Positions 29,829 through 40,188 are shown, numbered from the stretch's first letter. The stretch is 64,000 bases of DNA from Providencia vermicola (GCF_010748935.1 NZ_CP048796.1:1863001-1927000), one strand, 5' to 3'. Notes: generated from the letters alone by a model not told the origin. A program made the numbers and translations.

Positions 29829-31560
29829 TCATAATATTCAACATAAAGTGTTGATCGCGAATCGCGGTGAAATAGCGGTAAGAATTATTCGTGCTTGTCG
29901 TGATATGGGGTTTACGTCTGTGGCCGTTTATGCAGATGCAGATATTGCGGCATTACATGTCCAAATGGCGGATGAGGCCTATGGTTTAGCGGGTAATACC
30001 CCCACTGACAGCTATCTGGATATGCACAAACTGATTAGGATCGCGAAAAAATCAGGGGCTACGATGGTTCACCCTGGTTATGGATTTCTTTCAGAACGTG
30101 CAGAATTTGCACGTGCCGTGCAAGAGAATGGCCTTATCTGGATTGGACCTAATCCAGAAACTATTGAAATATTAGGTGATAAGGTAAAAGCTCGCCAACT
30201 GGCCATGCAAGTGGGCGCGCCATTGGTCGCAGGAACAAAAGAGCCAGTGAAAGAGGCGAAGGAAGTCGTGGCGTTTGCTCACGCGAATGGTCTCCCCATT
30301 GCTATAAAAGCTGCATTTGGTGGCGGAGGACGAGGTTTAAAAGTGGCATGGCAGATGGAGGAAGTGGAAGAGCTCTACCACTCGGCAGTGAGGGAAGCGA
30401 CAGCAGCATTTGGACGCGGCGAATGTTTCCTTGAACAATTTCTGCATAATCCTCGCCATATTGAAGCACAAGTGATTGCTGATCAGCATGGCAATGTTGT
30501 TGTCGTCGGGACTCGTGATTGTTCTTTACAGCGTCGTAATCAAAAGTTGGTGGAAGAATCGCCAGCGCCTTTTCTTTCGCAAGCATTACAGCAACAAATC
30601 ATTCAAGCATCTGTTGATATTTGTGCGAAAGCAAATTATATCGGCGCTGCTACAGTCGAGTTTTTACTTAGCCAAGATGGTAAATTATCTTTCCTTGAAG
30701 TGAATACACGTTTACAAGTAGAGCACCCTGTGACGGAAGAAACGACAGGTATAGACCTAGTCATTGAACAATTACGTATTGCCCAAGGGTTACCATTAAG
30801 CATCAATGAAACACCTAAGCCCAGAGGTCATGCTTTTGAGTTTCGTATCAATGCTGAAGATGCGGGAAATGGTTTTTTACCTACACCGGGCGTGATCCAG
30901 CGTTTTGATCCACCATCTGGCCCAGGTGTTCGTTTAGACAGTGGTGTTATGGCAGGGTCAACTATACCAAGCACATTTGATTCACTAATGGCGAAATTGA
31001 TTGTGTTTGGCCGCACACGAGAACAGGCCATTCAGCGTGCTCGCCGTGCTTTAGCCGAATTTACTATTGAAGGTGTAGCATCGGTATTGCCTTTTCATCG
31101 TGCAGTGATAGAACAAATGGACTTTTGTGAGCAATTTAACGTGCATACACGTTGGATTGAAACCGAGTTTAGGGTACAAATTCCGCCAGCAAAACGTCAG
31201 CTCCCTCAAAATGAGCAGCCGTTAACTCATACTTTTATTGAAATTGATGGTAAACGTTGCCAATTAGGATTGCCCGCACAATTATTAGCAGGGTTATCGT
31301 TACAATCTACTGAGCAAGCCTCTACGACAACACAAGCCAATGACAAGCAGGATCATTTGCTGAATGCGCCAATTTCAGGTGTGTTATTTAACTGGTTAGT
31401 TGCTGAAGGTGATGAGGTGGCTCAAGGGGAGGTGATTGGTGTGATGGAAGCCATGAAGATGGAGGTTCAGGTAATGGCACACCGTGCAGGTAAATTGAAA
31501 TATATTGCTAAAAAAGGTGATTATATTAACGCAGATTGTGCCATCGCTGAAATTGCCTAG
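29815..31560 (+). CDS. biotin carboxylase with C-terminal biotinyl domain
   Basis: 581 residues. The biotin-carboxylase/ATP-grasp part (~1-455) shows KVLIANRGEIAVRIIRA, GYGFLSERAEFA, the Gly-rich AAFGGGGRGLKVAW and EVNTRLQVEHPVTE. The C-terminal domain (from ~505) has the biotinylation site EAMKMEV with Lys548. It carboxylates biotin with bicarbonate and ATP. No carboxyltransferase gene is in the operon, so the acceptor is unknown; PxpB/PxpC are homologous to parts of urea carboxylase/allophanate hydrolase systems, which explains the association. ATG at 29815 lies within the end of pxpBC. Confidence 0.92.
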   Translation: MPTINHNIQHKVLIANRGEIAVRIIRACRDMGFTSVAVYADADIAALHVQMADEAYGLAGNTPTDSYLDMHKLIRIAKKSGATMVHPGYGFLSERAEFARAVQENGLIWIGPNPETIEILGDKVKARQLAMQVGAPLVAGTKEPVKEAKEVVAFAHANGLPIAIKAAFGGGGRGLKVAWQMEEVEELYHSAVREATAAFGRGECFLEQFLHNPRHIEAQVIADQHGNVVVVGTRDCSLQRRNQKLVEESPAPFLSQALQQQIIQASVDICAKANYIGAATVEFLLSQDGKLSFLEVNTRLQVEHPVTEETTGIDLVIEQLRIAQGLPLSINETPKPRGHAFEFRINAEDAGNGFLPTPGVIQRFDPPSGPGVRLDSGVMAGSTIPSTFDSLMAKLIVFGRTREQAIQRARRALAEFTIEGVASVLPFHRAVIEQMDFCEQFNVHTRWIETEFRVQIPPAKRQLPQNEQPLTHTFIEIDGKRCQLGLPAQLLAGLSLQSTEQASTTTQANDKQDHLLNAPISGVLFNWLVAEGDEVAQGEVIGVMEAMKMEVQVMAHRAGKLKYIAKKGDYINADCAIAEIA

Positions 31561-31567
31561 CTGTTTG

Positions 31568-31598
31568 GTGGGAGCAAGTTACAACGGGCTCCCACGTT
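31568..31598 (+). terminator. terminator of the 5-oxoproline operon
   Basis: Perfect 8-bp inverted repeat GTGGGAGC / GCTCCCAC followed by GTTTG, immediately after the operon. Confidence 0.6.
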
Positions 31599-31606
31599 TG
31601 CCAATG

Positions 31607-31876
31607 TTATCGAGAAATACGCGTTGGTAATGAACGTAATGGAGGATTAGGCGCAGGCACACTGTGTTGGTCCTCTTTTTTAATTTCGTCGCTATCTCGA
31701 TAGACTTCACCACACATAAAGTACAGGTTTGGGCGTTTGGATTCGAGGTAAGATTTACGGCTGATACATTCTTGTTGCGTAAAAATGGTCTCAGTAACAG
31801 GTAGCGCATCACATGCATCTGTGCCGCAAGGGCTTACCCATAAGGCCCATCCAATGAGTACCATATGTCCTGCCAT
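31607..31876 (-). CDS. small uncharacterised exported or membrane-anchored protein
   Basis: 89 residues. The start is well supported by GGAGGAG about 8 nt before the ATG. The N-terminus is hydrophobic (MVLIGWALWV) and is followed by a Cys-containing segment (CGTDACDALP, TQQECISRKSY, FMCGEVYR), a layout similar to small YebW-like enterobacterial proteins. The tail is basic and proline-rich. No function is recognised. It converges on the 5-oxoproline operon. Confidence 0.6.
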   Translation of the reverse strand: MAGHMVLIGWALWVSPCGTDACDALPVTETIFTQQECISRKSYLESKRPNLYFMCGEVYRDSDEIKKEDQHSVPAPNPPLRSLPTRISR

Positions 31877-33156
31877 TCGAACTGCTCCTCCAACAAGTAT
31901 GAAAGTAACACTGGGCCACAGCGAGTGGCAGCACTAACGATGACAAATTAAGTCACTTGACGGCATCTGTTAGCGACGATAAGTGTAAAAAGCGAGCATC
32001 AATTAATAGATTGAACACAAATGTTATCATTGGATTCAGCAAATGTATGTAATGTCGTGAATAATCATTGTAAATTGGCATTAAATAGCAAATCAATAAG
32101 TTAAGATTGTAACAAGTAATAATCTCTATTAGAGGCCTATCATTGTTAATATTATGAATTAAAAGGCGTTAATAATGCGTCATTATGTCGTAAAAAAATA
32201 TTTTTTCAAAATTAGCAATACAAAATAGATGTTATTATCACTATCTAAACAATAAGCATTCTAATTATGATTCAGTTAATGTCACCCCCAAAGACATTTT
32301 TGGACTTGGTGTAAGAAAATAAATAGGTAATAGGCTAAATGGAAGGGGATGGATGAAGCGGAGTAGCATTATTCTATAAGATGTTTTTTGCTTATATTCG
32401 TTATTGTTGTTCAGCATGTTTGATATCGAAAGTAAGAAATATCATGGGATAGTCACAAATTGCGTTCGGTAATGTCTTATTTAGACTGTGTTGAGTATCC
32501 ACCACTATTATTAACCATTTTTATTTATGATATATCAATAATGTCAAATCTTTTATGGGGAAATGTAAAGTCCACAATAGACGCTCTAAATTAGAATGAA
32601 AACCGATAAAGGCAATGGGTTGGATATTAAAATATAGACTTGTCTGTTTTGTTTTAAATAAAGGTTTCTTAAAAAATACTGATGAATTGATAAAGTACTA
32701 TGACTCATTTTAGCTAGTTGATTAATTGCAACACTATGATAATAATCAATTTCTCAAACGAGAACACCTGGCGCATGTAAATATGGATAACTGAGTTTAT
32801 AGCCTATACGAATATAATATTGGTTTGGTGTTATTTGTCGTGAAAAATAGCGATGTATTCACTAAATCATTTAACTGTTCATTTTTTAATGAAGGCATCG
32901 GTATCTTTTAGGTTAATTTACTTAGGCTATGTGGATTGATAGATTTTAATTATTTTTATTGAATAGCGATAGGAGAACCCTATCAGGCTGATTGATTTAT
33001 AACCACGATTGGTCGCTAATTTTGGAACCGCTTCGCAAAAACGTAAAATATTTGTCTTATGATTGTTGTTTTAAGAGCTAGCTCATAACAATGATAATGG
33101 GTTTTATTTACGATAAAAAATAACTTATCACTACAGAAATTGGGTATCTAACGATT
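31877..33156. other. 1.3-kb gene-free AT-rich stretch
   Basis: No frame with coding character, no tRNA and no repeated unit is seen on either strand. A weak hairpin (GATAGG / CCTATC, near 32968-32984) is the only local structure noted. It may hold promoters, a small RNA or a decayed gene. Confidence 0.45.
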
Positions 33157-33699
33157 ATGAATACCATGGAGAACGTTTTGACATTTTGGTTCGAAGAATC
33201 GACACCAAAACAGTGGTTTGAAAAAAGTGCAAAATTTGATGCGGTCATTACCCAACGTTTTGCCGGAACCTTAGAACGTGCGGCAAAAGGCGAACTTGCT
33301 TACTGGCGAATTTCTATCCGTGGTCGACTCGCTGAAATTATCGTTCTAGACCAGTTTTCAAGAAATATTTGGCGTGATACGGCAAAAGCGTTTGCACAAG
33401 ACCAAATGGCTTTAGTGTTAGCTCAGGAAGCGATCAAACAGCCAGACTATAATTTATTGCCTTTATCTCAACGAAAATTCATTCTCATGCCGTTTATGCA
33501 TTCGGAATCCAGTTTTATTCATCAACAAGCGGTGGAGTTATTTCGAGGATTAGGCGACGACAATACATTGAATTATGAAATGCAGCATAAAGCCATTATT
33601 GATCGTTTTGGGCGTTATCCGCATCGTAATGAGATATTAGGGCGGGTATCAACGAAAGAAGAAATTGCATTTTTACAGCAACCTAATTCATCTTTTTAA
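33157..33699 (+). CDS. DUF924 family protein
   Basis: 180 residues, all-helical. Family features: LTFWFEESTPKQWFEKS at the N-terminus, LAEIIVLDQFSRNIWRDTAKAF in the middle, FILMPFMHSES and a C-terminal FGRYPHRNEILGR. DUF924 proteins are widespread TPR-like cytosolic proteins of unknown role. The start is the ATG at 33157 (a second ATG is 9 nt on); ribosome-binding sequence is weak. Single gene converging on the dms operon. Confidence 0.88.
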   Translation: MNTMENVLTFWFEESTPKQWFEKSAKFDAVITQRFAGTLERAAKGELAYWRISIRGRLAEIIVLDQFSRNIWRDTAKAFAQDQMALVLAQEAIKQPDYNLLPLSQRKFILMPFMHSESSFIHQQAVELFRGLGDDNTLNYEMQHKAIIDRFGRYPHRNEILGRVSTKEEIAFLQQPNSSF

Positions 33700-33893
33700 T
33701 CATCAATTGTAGTGCTGTGCTTGAGGCTCTCTAACCGCAGTATTCATAGCGTTCGCTTAGCTTCAATTCTGTGTTTGGGTGAGTGAAATGACTTGGCGGT
33801 GATTTGACGTTGATAATCTGTAATTCATACTCAGTGTTACAAAGCTCACAGAATAAAATTGTCAGTGTTATTTTGTATAATGGGCAACGACAA

Positions 33894-33927
33894 GAGAAAG
33901 CCTGCAATTTTGCAGGCTTTCTCTTTA
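33894..33927. terminator. bidirectional terminator between DUF924 gene and dmsC
   Basis: Perfect 13-bp inverted repeat GAGAAAGCCTGCA / TGCAGGCTTTCTC with a 4-nt loop, followed by TTT on the plus strand. Confidence 0.8.
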
Positions 33928-33952
33928 GTGGGAAAACAGGTGTAATGATGAA

Positions 33953-34729
33953 TTACATCGTAATTTGCCACAGGTTATAAAAAGCGATACGCCCAGCAAG
34001 TTCTGCAAGTAAAACGGCACCCGCACAGGTTGCGAGAGTCGCTTTTGGGGCACGTTGTTTTAATGCCATGCCGACAAAACCAGCTAATGCGATCACCAGT
34101 ACAACAACTTGGAATCCCCAAAAACCAGTCTGTTCTGCGCTAAGTGCAGGGCCTGTTTCGGATAAAAAGGCCTGATAACCAGCACGGCTTGCGAAGATAA
34201 CGACAGCACCGACTAAGAAAGCCGCAATACCTAAACCACGAGCACCGATAGCAATCGCCAAGGCTCCGCCACCGACTAACATGGTCATCCACATTTGTAA
34301 TGTGGTGTAGCTAGTATTCCAGTTTGCAATGGACGCAATATTATAAACTTGCGGAATTGACCAAACAAAAGCGAGGCCAGAGATCACCGCAGCAATGTTC
34401 GCGAGTTCGCGTAACAGCGGTTTTTTATAAAATAATGTGAAAAACAGTGTTGCCGCGGCAAAAGTGACAAAAACGCCACTTAAGAACGCCTCATTACTCA
34501 TTGGCGAACGACCAACACCGAGTAGCATGTTGAAAAAGCGTAGCGGTTGGCCAACGTGTAAGCCACCAATAGCTAATCCAATAATCATCACCACAAATGC
34601 GAGAATATTGGCATTTTTCAATTGTTTTTCATCAATAGATCCCATTTTTTTGCTCAAATACGCAAATAAAAATAGACCTGCCGCCGATTGCCCTAGGACG
34701 GTGAAAAAGACTAATGGTAATTCATGCAT
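33953..34729 (-). CDS. dmsC: DMSO reductase membrane anchor subunit (DmsC family)
   Basis: 258 residues; start chosen at 34729 with GGAGGTG upstream, 1 nt after the dmsB stop. About eight membrane helices; family N-terminus MHELPLVFFTVLGQSAAGLF. It anchors the DmsAB complex and oxidises menaquinol. Somewhat shorter than E. coli DmsC (287), which is normal for YnfH-like homologues. Last gene of the operon. Confidence 0.9.
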   Translation of the reverse strand: MHELPLVFFTVLGQSAAGLFLFAYLSKKMGSIDEKQLKNANILAFVVMIIGLAIGGLHVGQPLRFFNMLLGVGRSPMSNEAFLSGVFVTFAAATLFFTLFYKKPLLRELANIAAVISGLAFVWSIPQVYNIASIANWNTSYTTLQMWMTMLVGGGALAIAIGARGLGIAAFLVGAVVIFASRAGYQAFLSETGPALSAEQTGFWGFQVVVLVIALAGFVGMALKQRAPKATLATCAGAVLLAELAGRIAFYNLWQITM

Positions 34730-34730
34730 T

Positions 34731-35351
34731 TTACACCTCCGCTGGGTTTTTGAGTTCGCCACTTTTATCGCCAGATGGTTTGGCATCTTTGTGTGGCTTA
34801 ATGACGATATTTGGATTAGTCAGGCTTGGGTCTGGCATTGGTGCAATACCGCATTCCGTGCCATGAAGCTCACGAAGGACATTGATATCATCAAAATCCA
34901 GCGCTCGTTGTGGGCATGACTCAACACAAACAGGTTTCATACCTTTAGCGACACGCTCGTAGCAACCATCACATTTGCTCATCAGCTTTTTCTTCTCGTC
35001 ATATTGAGGCGCGCCATACGGGCAACGCAATTCGCAATAACGACAGCCAACACAGACGGATTGATCGACAACAACGAGGCCATCTTCTGCACGTTTGTGC
35101 ATCGCTCCTGTTGGACAACCTTCCACGCAGGTTGGGTTCGAACAGTGGTTACAAGAGATGGATAAATAGTAGCTATAAACATTTTGCTGCCAAATACCAT
35201 CTTGTTTCTGCCAACTACCACCACCAAATTCGTATACACGACGGAATTTAGGGCCTAAATCGAGATCTTTTTCGTCCTTACAACTGACCTGACACGTTTT
35301 ACAGCCAGTACATTTTGTGGAGTCAAAATAAAAGCCATACTGTTTCATCAA
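34731..35351 (-). CDS. dmsB: DMSO reductase iron-sulfur subunit
   Basis: 206 residues (E. coli 205). Four ferredoxin-type cysteine groups for [4Fe-4S] clusters are visible: CTGCKTCQVSC (near 14-24), CNHCSNPTCVEGCP, CVGCRYCELRCPYGAP and CDGCYER with CVESCPQRAL. It carries electrons from the membrane subunit to the molybdopterin subunit. It lies between dmsA (8 nt away) and dmsC. Confidence 0.95.
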   Translation of the reverse strand: MMKQYGFYFDSTKCTGCKTCQVSCKDEKDLDLGPKFRRVYEFGGGSWQKQDGIWQQNVYSYYLSISCNHCSNPTCVEGCPTGAMHKRAEDGLVVVDQSVCVGCRYCELRCPYGAPQYDEKKKLMSKCDGCYERVAKGMKPVCVESCPQRALDFDDINVLRELHGTECGIAPMPDPSLTNPNIVIKPHKDAKPSGDKSGELKNPAEV

Positions 35352-35359
35352 TTAACTCC

Positions 35360-37796
35360 TTAAGCGCGTTTCACTTCAACAAGGTTAGTATGTTGTGGTG
35401 TTCCTTTTGCCAATGGAGAAGGAACTTGTGAGGTTAGGGTGTTGATACAGCCTCCCGTATCTAATCCCGCTGTATCTAAGGTACGCCATGCACCTTGTGG
35501 AACAGCGATAACACCCGGTAATACGCGCTCAGTCACTTTAACTTTAATCTGAATGCGACCACGGTCATTGAATATTTCAGCGACATCACCATTGCTTAAT
35601 CCACGTTCTTGGGCATCAATAGGGTTGAGCCAGAATTGATGTGGAATAGCTTCACGTAACATCTCAACATTAAAATAGCTTGAGTGAACATGACCTTTAT
35701 CATGGAAGCCCGTCATTAATAATGGGAATTTTTGTTGGCTACGTTGCTGTTCAACGCCTTCTTTATTGACGCAATATTCCGGAATTGCCGGTATACGCTG
35801 GCCTTCTGGAAGTTCCCAATTTTTAACACGCTCTGCTAATTGCTCTGAATAAATTTCAATTTTTCCAGAAGGTGTTTTTAATGGATTTGCGACAGGATCA
35901 TCACGGAAATCCTTCAGTGCAATGTATTTTGATGTATCGGCAAATTGACGGTCGATAATGCCACCACCATCGGTTTCACTGAACTCAGGTAAATGAGGCA
36001 TTTTTTCACGGGTTTTGTTGTAGCAATATTCAATCCACTCTTCATAAGTACGACCTTCAGTGAATTGCTCTTTTACTCCCATTTTCTCTGCAATGTCAGC
36101 TAATACATCATAGTTAGGGCGGTTTTCCCACAGAGGTTTAATCGCATTTTGCAAACGGACTAAATAGTGATAGGCGCCACTTGCATAGGAGTTATTGATA
36201 AGATCATTTGTCTCAACGGGGGTAACATCCGGCAACAGCAAATCAGCATATTGTGCCGATGGCGTGTGGTGGTTATCCCAAACTAAGATAAATTCACATT
36301 TTGATTCATCAGATAAAATATCGTGGGTTTTATTCAAGTCAGCGTGCTGGTTACCGATCACGTTACTTGAGTAGCACCACATAAATTTGATGTCGTTATT
36401 GAGCTTATCTGCCCCTTTGATACCGCCATTTTCAGCAGTTAACTCTTTACCGCGGACAATAGCTTCAGTCCACATAAATGAAGGTAATGTCGCTTTAACA
36501 GGGTTTGGTAAAGCGAAACCAGCAACAGGGTAAGCAATACTATTGCCCCAAAGGCCTGTATTGGTACCTGGGCGACCAATATTACCTGACATGATAGGAA
36601 GCATCATGATAGAGCGGCAGGCTTGTTCGCCATTTTCAGTACGTTGTAAACCCCAGCCTTGTGAAATCCACGCATGCTTTGAATTACCAATTTCGCGAGC
36701 TAATTGGATAATACGTGAAACCGAAATACCGGTTAGCTGACTAGCCCATTCAGGAGTCTTAGCGATGCCATCTGGACCGTTACCAAGGATATAATCCTTG
36801 TAAGAACCATTACGTGGTGCGGAAGCGGGCAGTGTGCTTTCATCCCAACCGACACAGTAATTTTTCAAAAATTCTTCATCGGTTAAGCCTTCTTGGATCA
36901 TGACATAGCCTAGCGCTGCAACTAGTGCAGCATCAGTACCCGGATAGATAGGGATCCATTCTGCGCCAAGTGTGGTTACACTATCAGTACGGCGAGGGTC
37001 AATGATGATGACTTTCGCTTTACTCTTGTCTAATGCGTTCAATGTTTCATAGAACTGACCGCCACCAGACATACGTGTTTCAGCAAGGTTATGACCAAAC
37101 ATCACAACGAGGTCTGAGTTTTGGATCTCAGAAAGCAGGGATTCTTCCACACTACCATAAACATATGGTGTGATTTCCATTAACTGAGCATAGGAATAGG
37201 TACCGTAGTCACCTAGGAACCCACCCGTCAGGCTGAGAAGACGTTTACATGCCGCACGACCATGCAAGTTAGCCCCTGTTGAACCTGTACCGTATTGGTA
37301 ATAAATTGCATCGCTGCCATATTTATCAATGGTGTATTTGAGTTTTTCAGCAATGATGGTTGTTGCCTCATCCCAACTGATTTTTTTGAATTTGCCTTCA
37401 CCGCGTTTACCAACGCGCACCATTGGGTATTTCAGGCGATCAGGATTGTAGGTTTTCCAACGTACTGAACGGCCACGTAAGCATGGGCGAATTTGGTGCT
37501 CCCCTAATGTAGAGTCGTCGTACATGGTTTCGTTAGAAATACGACTGATAACACCATCCTTAACATGGACTTTGAGTGGACAACGGCTACCACAGTTAAC
37601 TAAGCAAGCGCTATAACTGATTTTTTCGTTGATTTCATCAGGCATGATTTCTGGTGTTTTTGCTTGAGCAGCAAAAGGTAAGGTGATTGAGCCTGCGACA
37701 GCAGCTGCGGTAGCCACTGTTGCGGAAGTTTGAATAAACTCCCTTCTGGCTCAGTTCTCCAAAATGAGTATTTTTATTTGTTTTATGCATTGACAT
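35360..37796 (-). pseudogene. dmsA: DMSO reductase molybdopterin subunit with frameshifted Tat leader
   Basis: The mature enzyme is intact (~770 residues): CLVNCGSRCPLKVHV cluster ligands, CLRGRS, and C-terminal molybdopterin-guanine-dinucleotide-binding domain ending PSPLAKGTPQHTNLVEV. The natural start at 37796 encodes MSMHKTNKNTHFGELS; the twin-arginine continuation RREFIQTSATVATAAAV is in another frame, offset by one base near 37746-37751. A GTG at 37717 could start a leaderless protein without the RR motif. Export by Tat, needed for respiratory use of DMSO/TMAO, would then fail. dmsB and dmsC downstream look intact. Confidence 0.8.
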
Positions 37797-37860
37797 TGCC
37801 TATATGTAAAGTTCGATATCACTTTCCTATGTATGTTAAAAAAAGTTGTAACAAAGCAAC

Positions 37861-37874
37861 ATGACCTACATCAA
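37861..37874 (-). promoter_or_regulatory. FNR-like site upstream of dmsA
   Basis: TTGAT-GTAG-GTCAT on the minus strand matches 8 of 10 FNR half-site positions, ~65 bp upstream of the dmsA start. Anaerobic FNR activation of dms is known in E. coli. Weak match. Confidence 0.35.
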
Positions 37875-38013
37875 CAATATCCATGATAAATCAAAGGCTA
37901 TCATGTTTTATCACATTAATATTAAAAGGGTTTTTTCGGCAATTTAGGGAAATATAGCGATTTACATTATCTATCGATATGTATTTATTTATATAATGAG
38001 AGGTGCTAAAAGC

Positions 38014-38043
38014 AGTAAAAGAGGGTGTTTTCCCTCTTTTACT
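38014..38043. terminator. hairpin after the ybdG-like gene
   Basis: Perfect 12-bp inverted repeat AGTAAAAGAGGG / CCCTCTTTTACT, 40 nt after the channel gene stop; no strong T-run. Confidence 0.6.
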
Positions 38044-38083
38044 GTACTACCAAAGTTGTAATACCATTAGATAAATTAATTAG

Positions 38084-39349
38084 TTACTCTTGGGTATTTG
38101 AATTTGCTATGGTTTGACCAATCGCGCGCATATCTGTACCCGTTGGTGATTGATGAACGCGTAGATCAAATTGTGGCAGGATGGAAAAAATATGGTCAAA
38201 AATATCCGATTGAATACGTTCATATTCAACCCATGCCGTTGTGTTCGTAAAGGCATAAATTTCAATCGGCAAGCCATTTGAGTCAGACTCAAGCTGCCTT
38301 ACCATGATTGTCATCCCTTTATGAATATTCGGATGTGATTTCATATACGCCTCAACATAAGCACGAAATGTACCGATATTGGTCAGCCGGCGTTGATTCA
38401 ATGGTGTTGCTTTGTCGTCTGGAATCGCAGAGTTGAACACTTGAATCTCAGATATTTTTTGTCCCATATAGGGCTCAAGTAAATTCGCTTTTTCTAAAGC
38501 GGTAATTTTTTCAGGTTCAAGAAAATGGATGCTGGTGGTATCTAAACGAATACTACGTTTAATACGGCGACCACCTGATTCAGTCATGCCTTTCCAGTTT
38601 TTGAATGAATCCGAAATCAAAGCATAAGTTGGAATTGTGGTAACGGTGTTATCCCAATTGCGAACTTTAACTGTTGTTAGACCAATATCGACGACTGCAC
38701 CATCAGCGCCATATTTTGGCATTTCAAGCCAATCACCAATGTTCACCATATTATTTGCAGATAGTTGGATACCTGCAACTAACCCCATGATGGGATCCTT
38801 AAAGACCAACATCATGACGGCCGTCATTGCACCTAAACCACTAAGTAAGATAAGTGGAGATTTACCGATCAATAATGCAATGATCATGATGGCAATGAGC
38901 ACGGTAGCGATCAGTTTTATGCTCTGAAAAATGCCTCGTAATGGTAAATGGGCTGTTTTTGCTGCTCGTTGTAAGATACTTAATAAGATATCGAGAATAG
39001 AATAAAAGGTGAGCAAACCGAAAAGTAAACACCAAGCCTGTGATGCCACGGTTAATATTTGCTGTGCGGTTGAGCCAGCATGTAGCCATAACACGGCTTG
39101 AATATTAACAACAACACCTTGGATAACAAAAGCGATGCGGTTAAATAAATTGAATTGGGTTAATTGGCGCTGCCATCCACTGTCTTTTTGCTGTCCACTT
39201 TTCTCGATACGAGGAAGAATAATTTTATGCAAAATAAAATGCAAAACGAGGGCAACGATTAAAATTAAGCCTAAGACCATTAAAAGCGAAGCAATATCGG
39301 CATATTCTTGATTAAACTGGCGTACCCAGTCTAGCAGTTGCTGCTGCAT
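38084..39349 (-). CDS. ybdG: miniconductance mechanosensitive channel (YbdG/MscM type)
   Basis: 421 residues. Five membrane helices in the N-terminal half, then the MscS-like pore helix and beta domain (LLSGLGAMTAVMMLVFKDPI, LVAGIQLSANNMVNIGDWLE and TTVKVRNWDNTVTTIPTYAL). Length and the DSGWQR / NRIAFVIQGVVV segments fit YbdG rather than the shorter MscS. It releases solutes on hypo-osmotic shock. AGGAG lies upstream of the start. Single gene. Confidence 0.9.
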   Translation of the reverse strand: MQQQLLDWVRQFNQEYADIASLLMVLGLILIVALVLHFILHKIILPRIEKSGQQKDSGWQRQLTQFNLFNRIAFVIQGVVVNIQAVLWLHAGSTAQQILTVASQAWCLLFGLLTFYSILDILLSILQRAAKTAHLPLRGIFQSIKLIATVLIAIMIIALLIGKSPLILLSGLGAMTAVMMLVFKDPIMGLVAGIQLSANNMVNIGDWLEMPKYGADGAVVDIGLTTVKVRNWDNTVTTIPTYALISDSFKNWKGMTESGGRRIKRSIRLDTTSIHFLEPEKITALEKANLLEPYMGQKISEIQVFNSAIPDDKATPLNQRRLTNIGTFRAYVEAYMKSHPNIHKGMTIMVRQLESDSNGLPIEIYAFTNTTAWVEYERIQSDIFDHIFSILPQFDLRVHQSPTGTDMRAIGQTIANSNTQE

Positions 39350-39684
39350 GTGCTCTCCTTTTTTATTGACATCAAACGTACAAATAAATGTTTTGGTTAA
39401 AGTATTTCACTATAAGTTACGCATAGACAATAACATAAATGTGACTCAATCTCATCTATAGTGGACAAAAAAACTGGGATAGGCAAAAAATTAAGTTGAA
39501 AGTACAATTCAATGGATGAAATTAAGTTTTAAATAAAAAAATTATGTATTTAATAGAATATTATAAATTAATAAAAAACATCAATAGCGAATTTACGTAT
39601 AATTACCTAATATAAGACAATTTCCGATTGTTGAATTTCGAACGGCTGATTACTTTAAGCGGGATGATTAGCGGCGGAGTTGCA
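39350..39684. other. intergenic region
   Basis: AT-rich, divergent promoter region between the ybdG-like gene and the CigR-like gene. Nothing specific seen. Confidence 0.4.
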
Positions 39685-40188
39685 ATGATGGAAAAACTGA
39701 AAATGGGAAGATGCACTCTTTCTATCTTATTAATGATAATACCTTATAGCGTTCAGGCAGATGCTCGGAATCACCACTGGGAAGGTCATAGTCATCATCA
39801 ATATTATGACGATAGACCGCATAAACATAAGTATAAAGAGCATAGAAAACACCCTAATGCGCCTCGTTATTATCCTAATTACGGAATGATAATACCAAGT
39901 CCTGCTATACCAGTTTTAAGTGTTAATTTAAATGTTGCGTCGATTAGACCGATTGCAATTGATTATGGAATTACAGGCTATTCACGTTTACCACCTAAAA
40001 TGGCAAGACAAATTATTGTTGGTCAGCCATTACCTGCTGGTATAGGGAGGCATCATTTACCGAGAGGGTTTGTATCCCAATTACCTGTTTATGAAGGGTA
40101 TGAATGGCGTATAAGTGGACGCGATTTGCTACTCGTCGCAGTCAGCACAGCGGTTGTGGTTAAAGTGATTCAAGATGTATTTGAATAA
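39685..40188 (+). CDS. CigR/RcnB-like exported protein
   Basis: About 167 residues from ATG 39685 (GGAG upstream). Signal peptide ends near PYSVQADA; a His-rich stretch follows (WEGHSHHQYYDDRPHKHKYK), and the C-terminal half has ITGYSRLPPKMARQIIVGQP, LPAGIGRHHLPRG, GYEWRISGRDLLLVAVSTAV and a final hydrophobic segment. This pattern matches the RcnB-domain family, closest to Salmonella CigR (anti-virulence) by memory; RcnB itself is a periplasmic Ni/Co protein. The His cluster suggests metal binding. Role here is inferred. Confidence 0.75.
   Translation: MMEKLKMGRCTLSILLMIIPYSVQADARNHHWEGHSHHQYYDDRPHKHKYKEHRKHPNAPRYYPNYGMIIPSPAIPVLSVNLNVASIRPIAIDYGITGYSRLPPKMARQIIVGQPLPAGIGRHHLPRGFVSQLPVYEGYEWRISGRDLLLVAVSTAVVVKVIQDVFE

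Noticed and set aside
34437..34919. 160-codon plus-strand frame across dmsC/dmsB
   Set aside because: Antisense to two clearly conserved genes.
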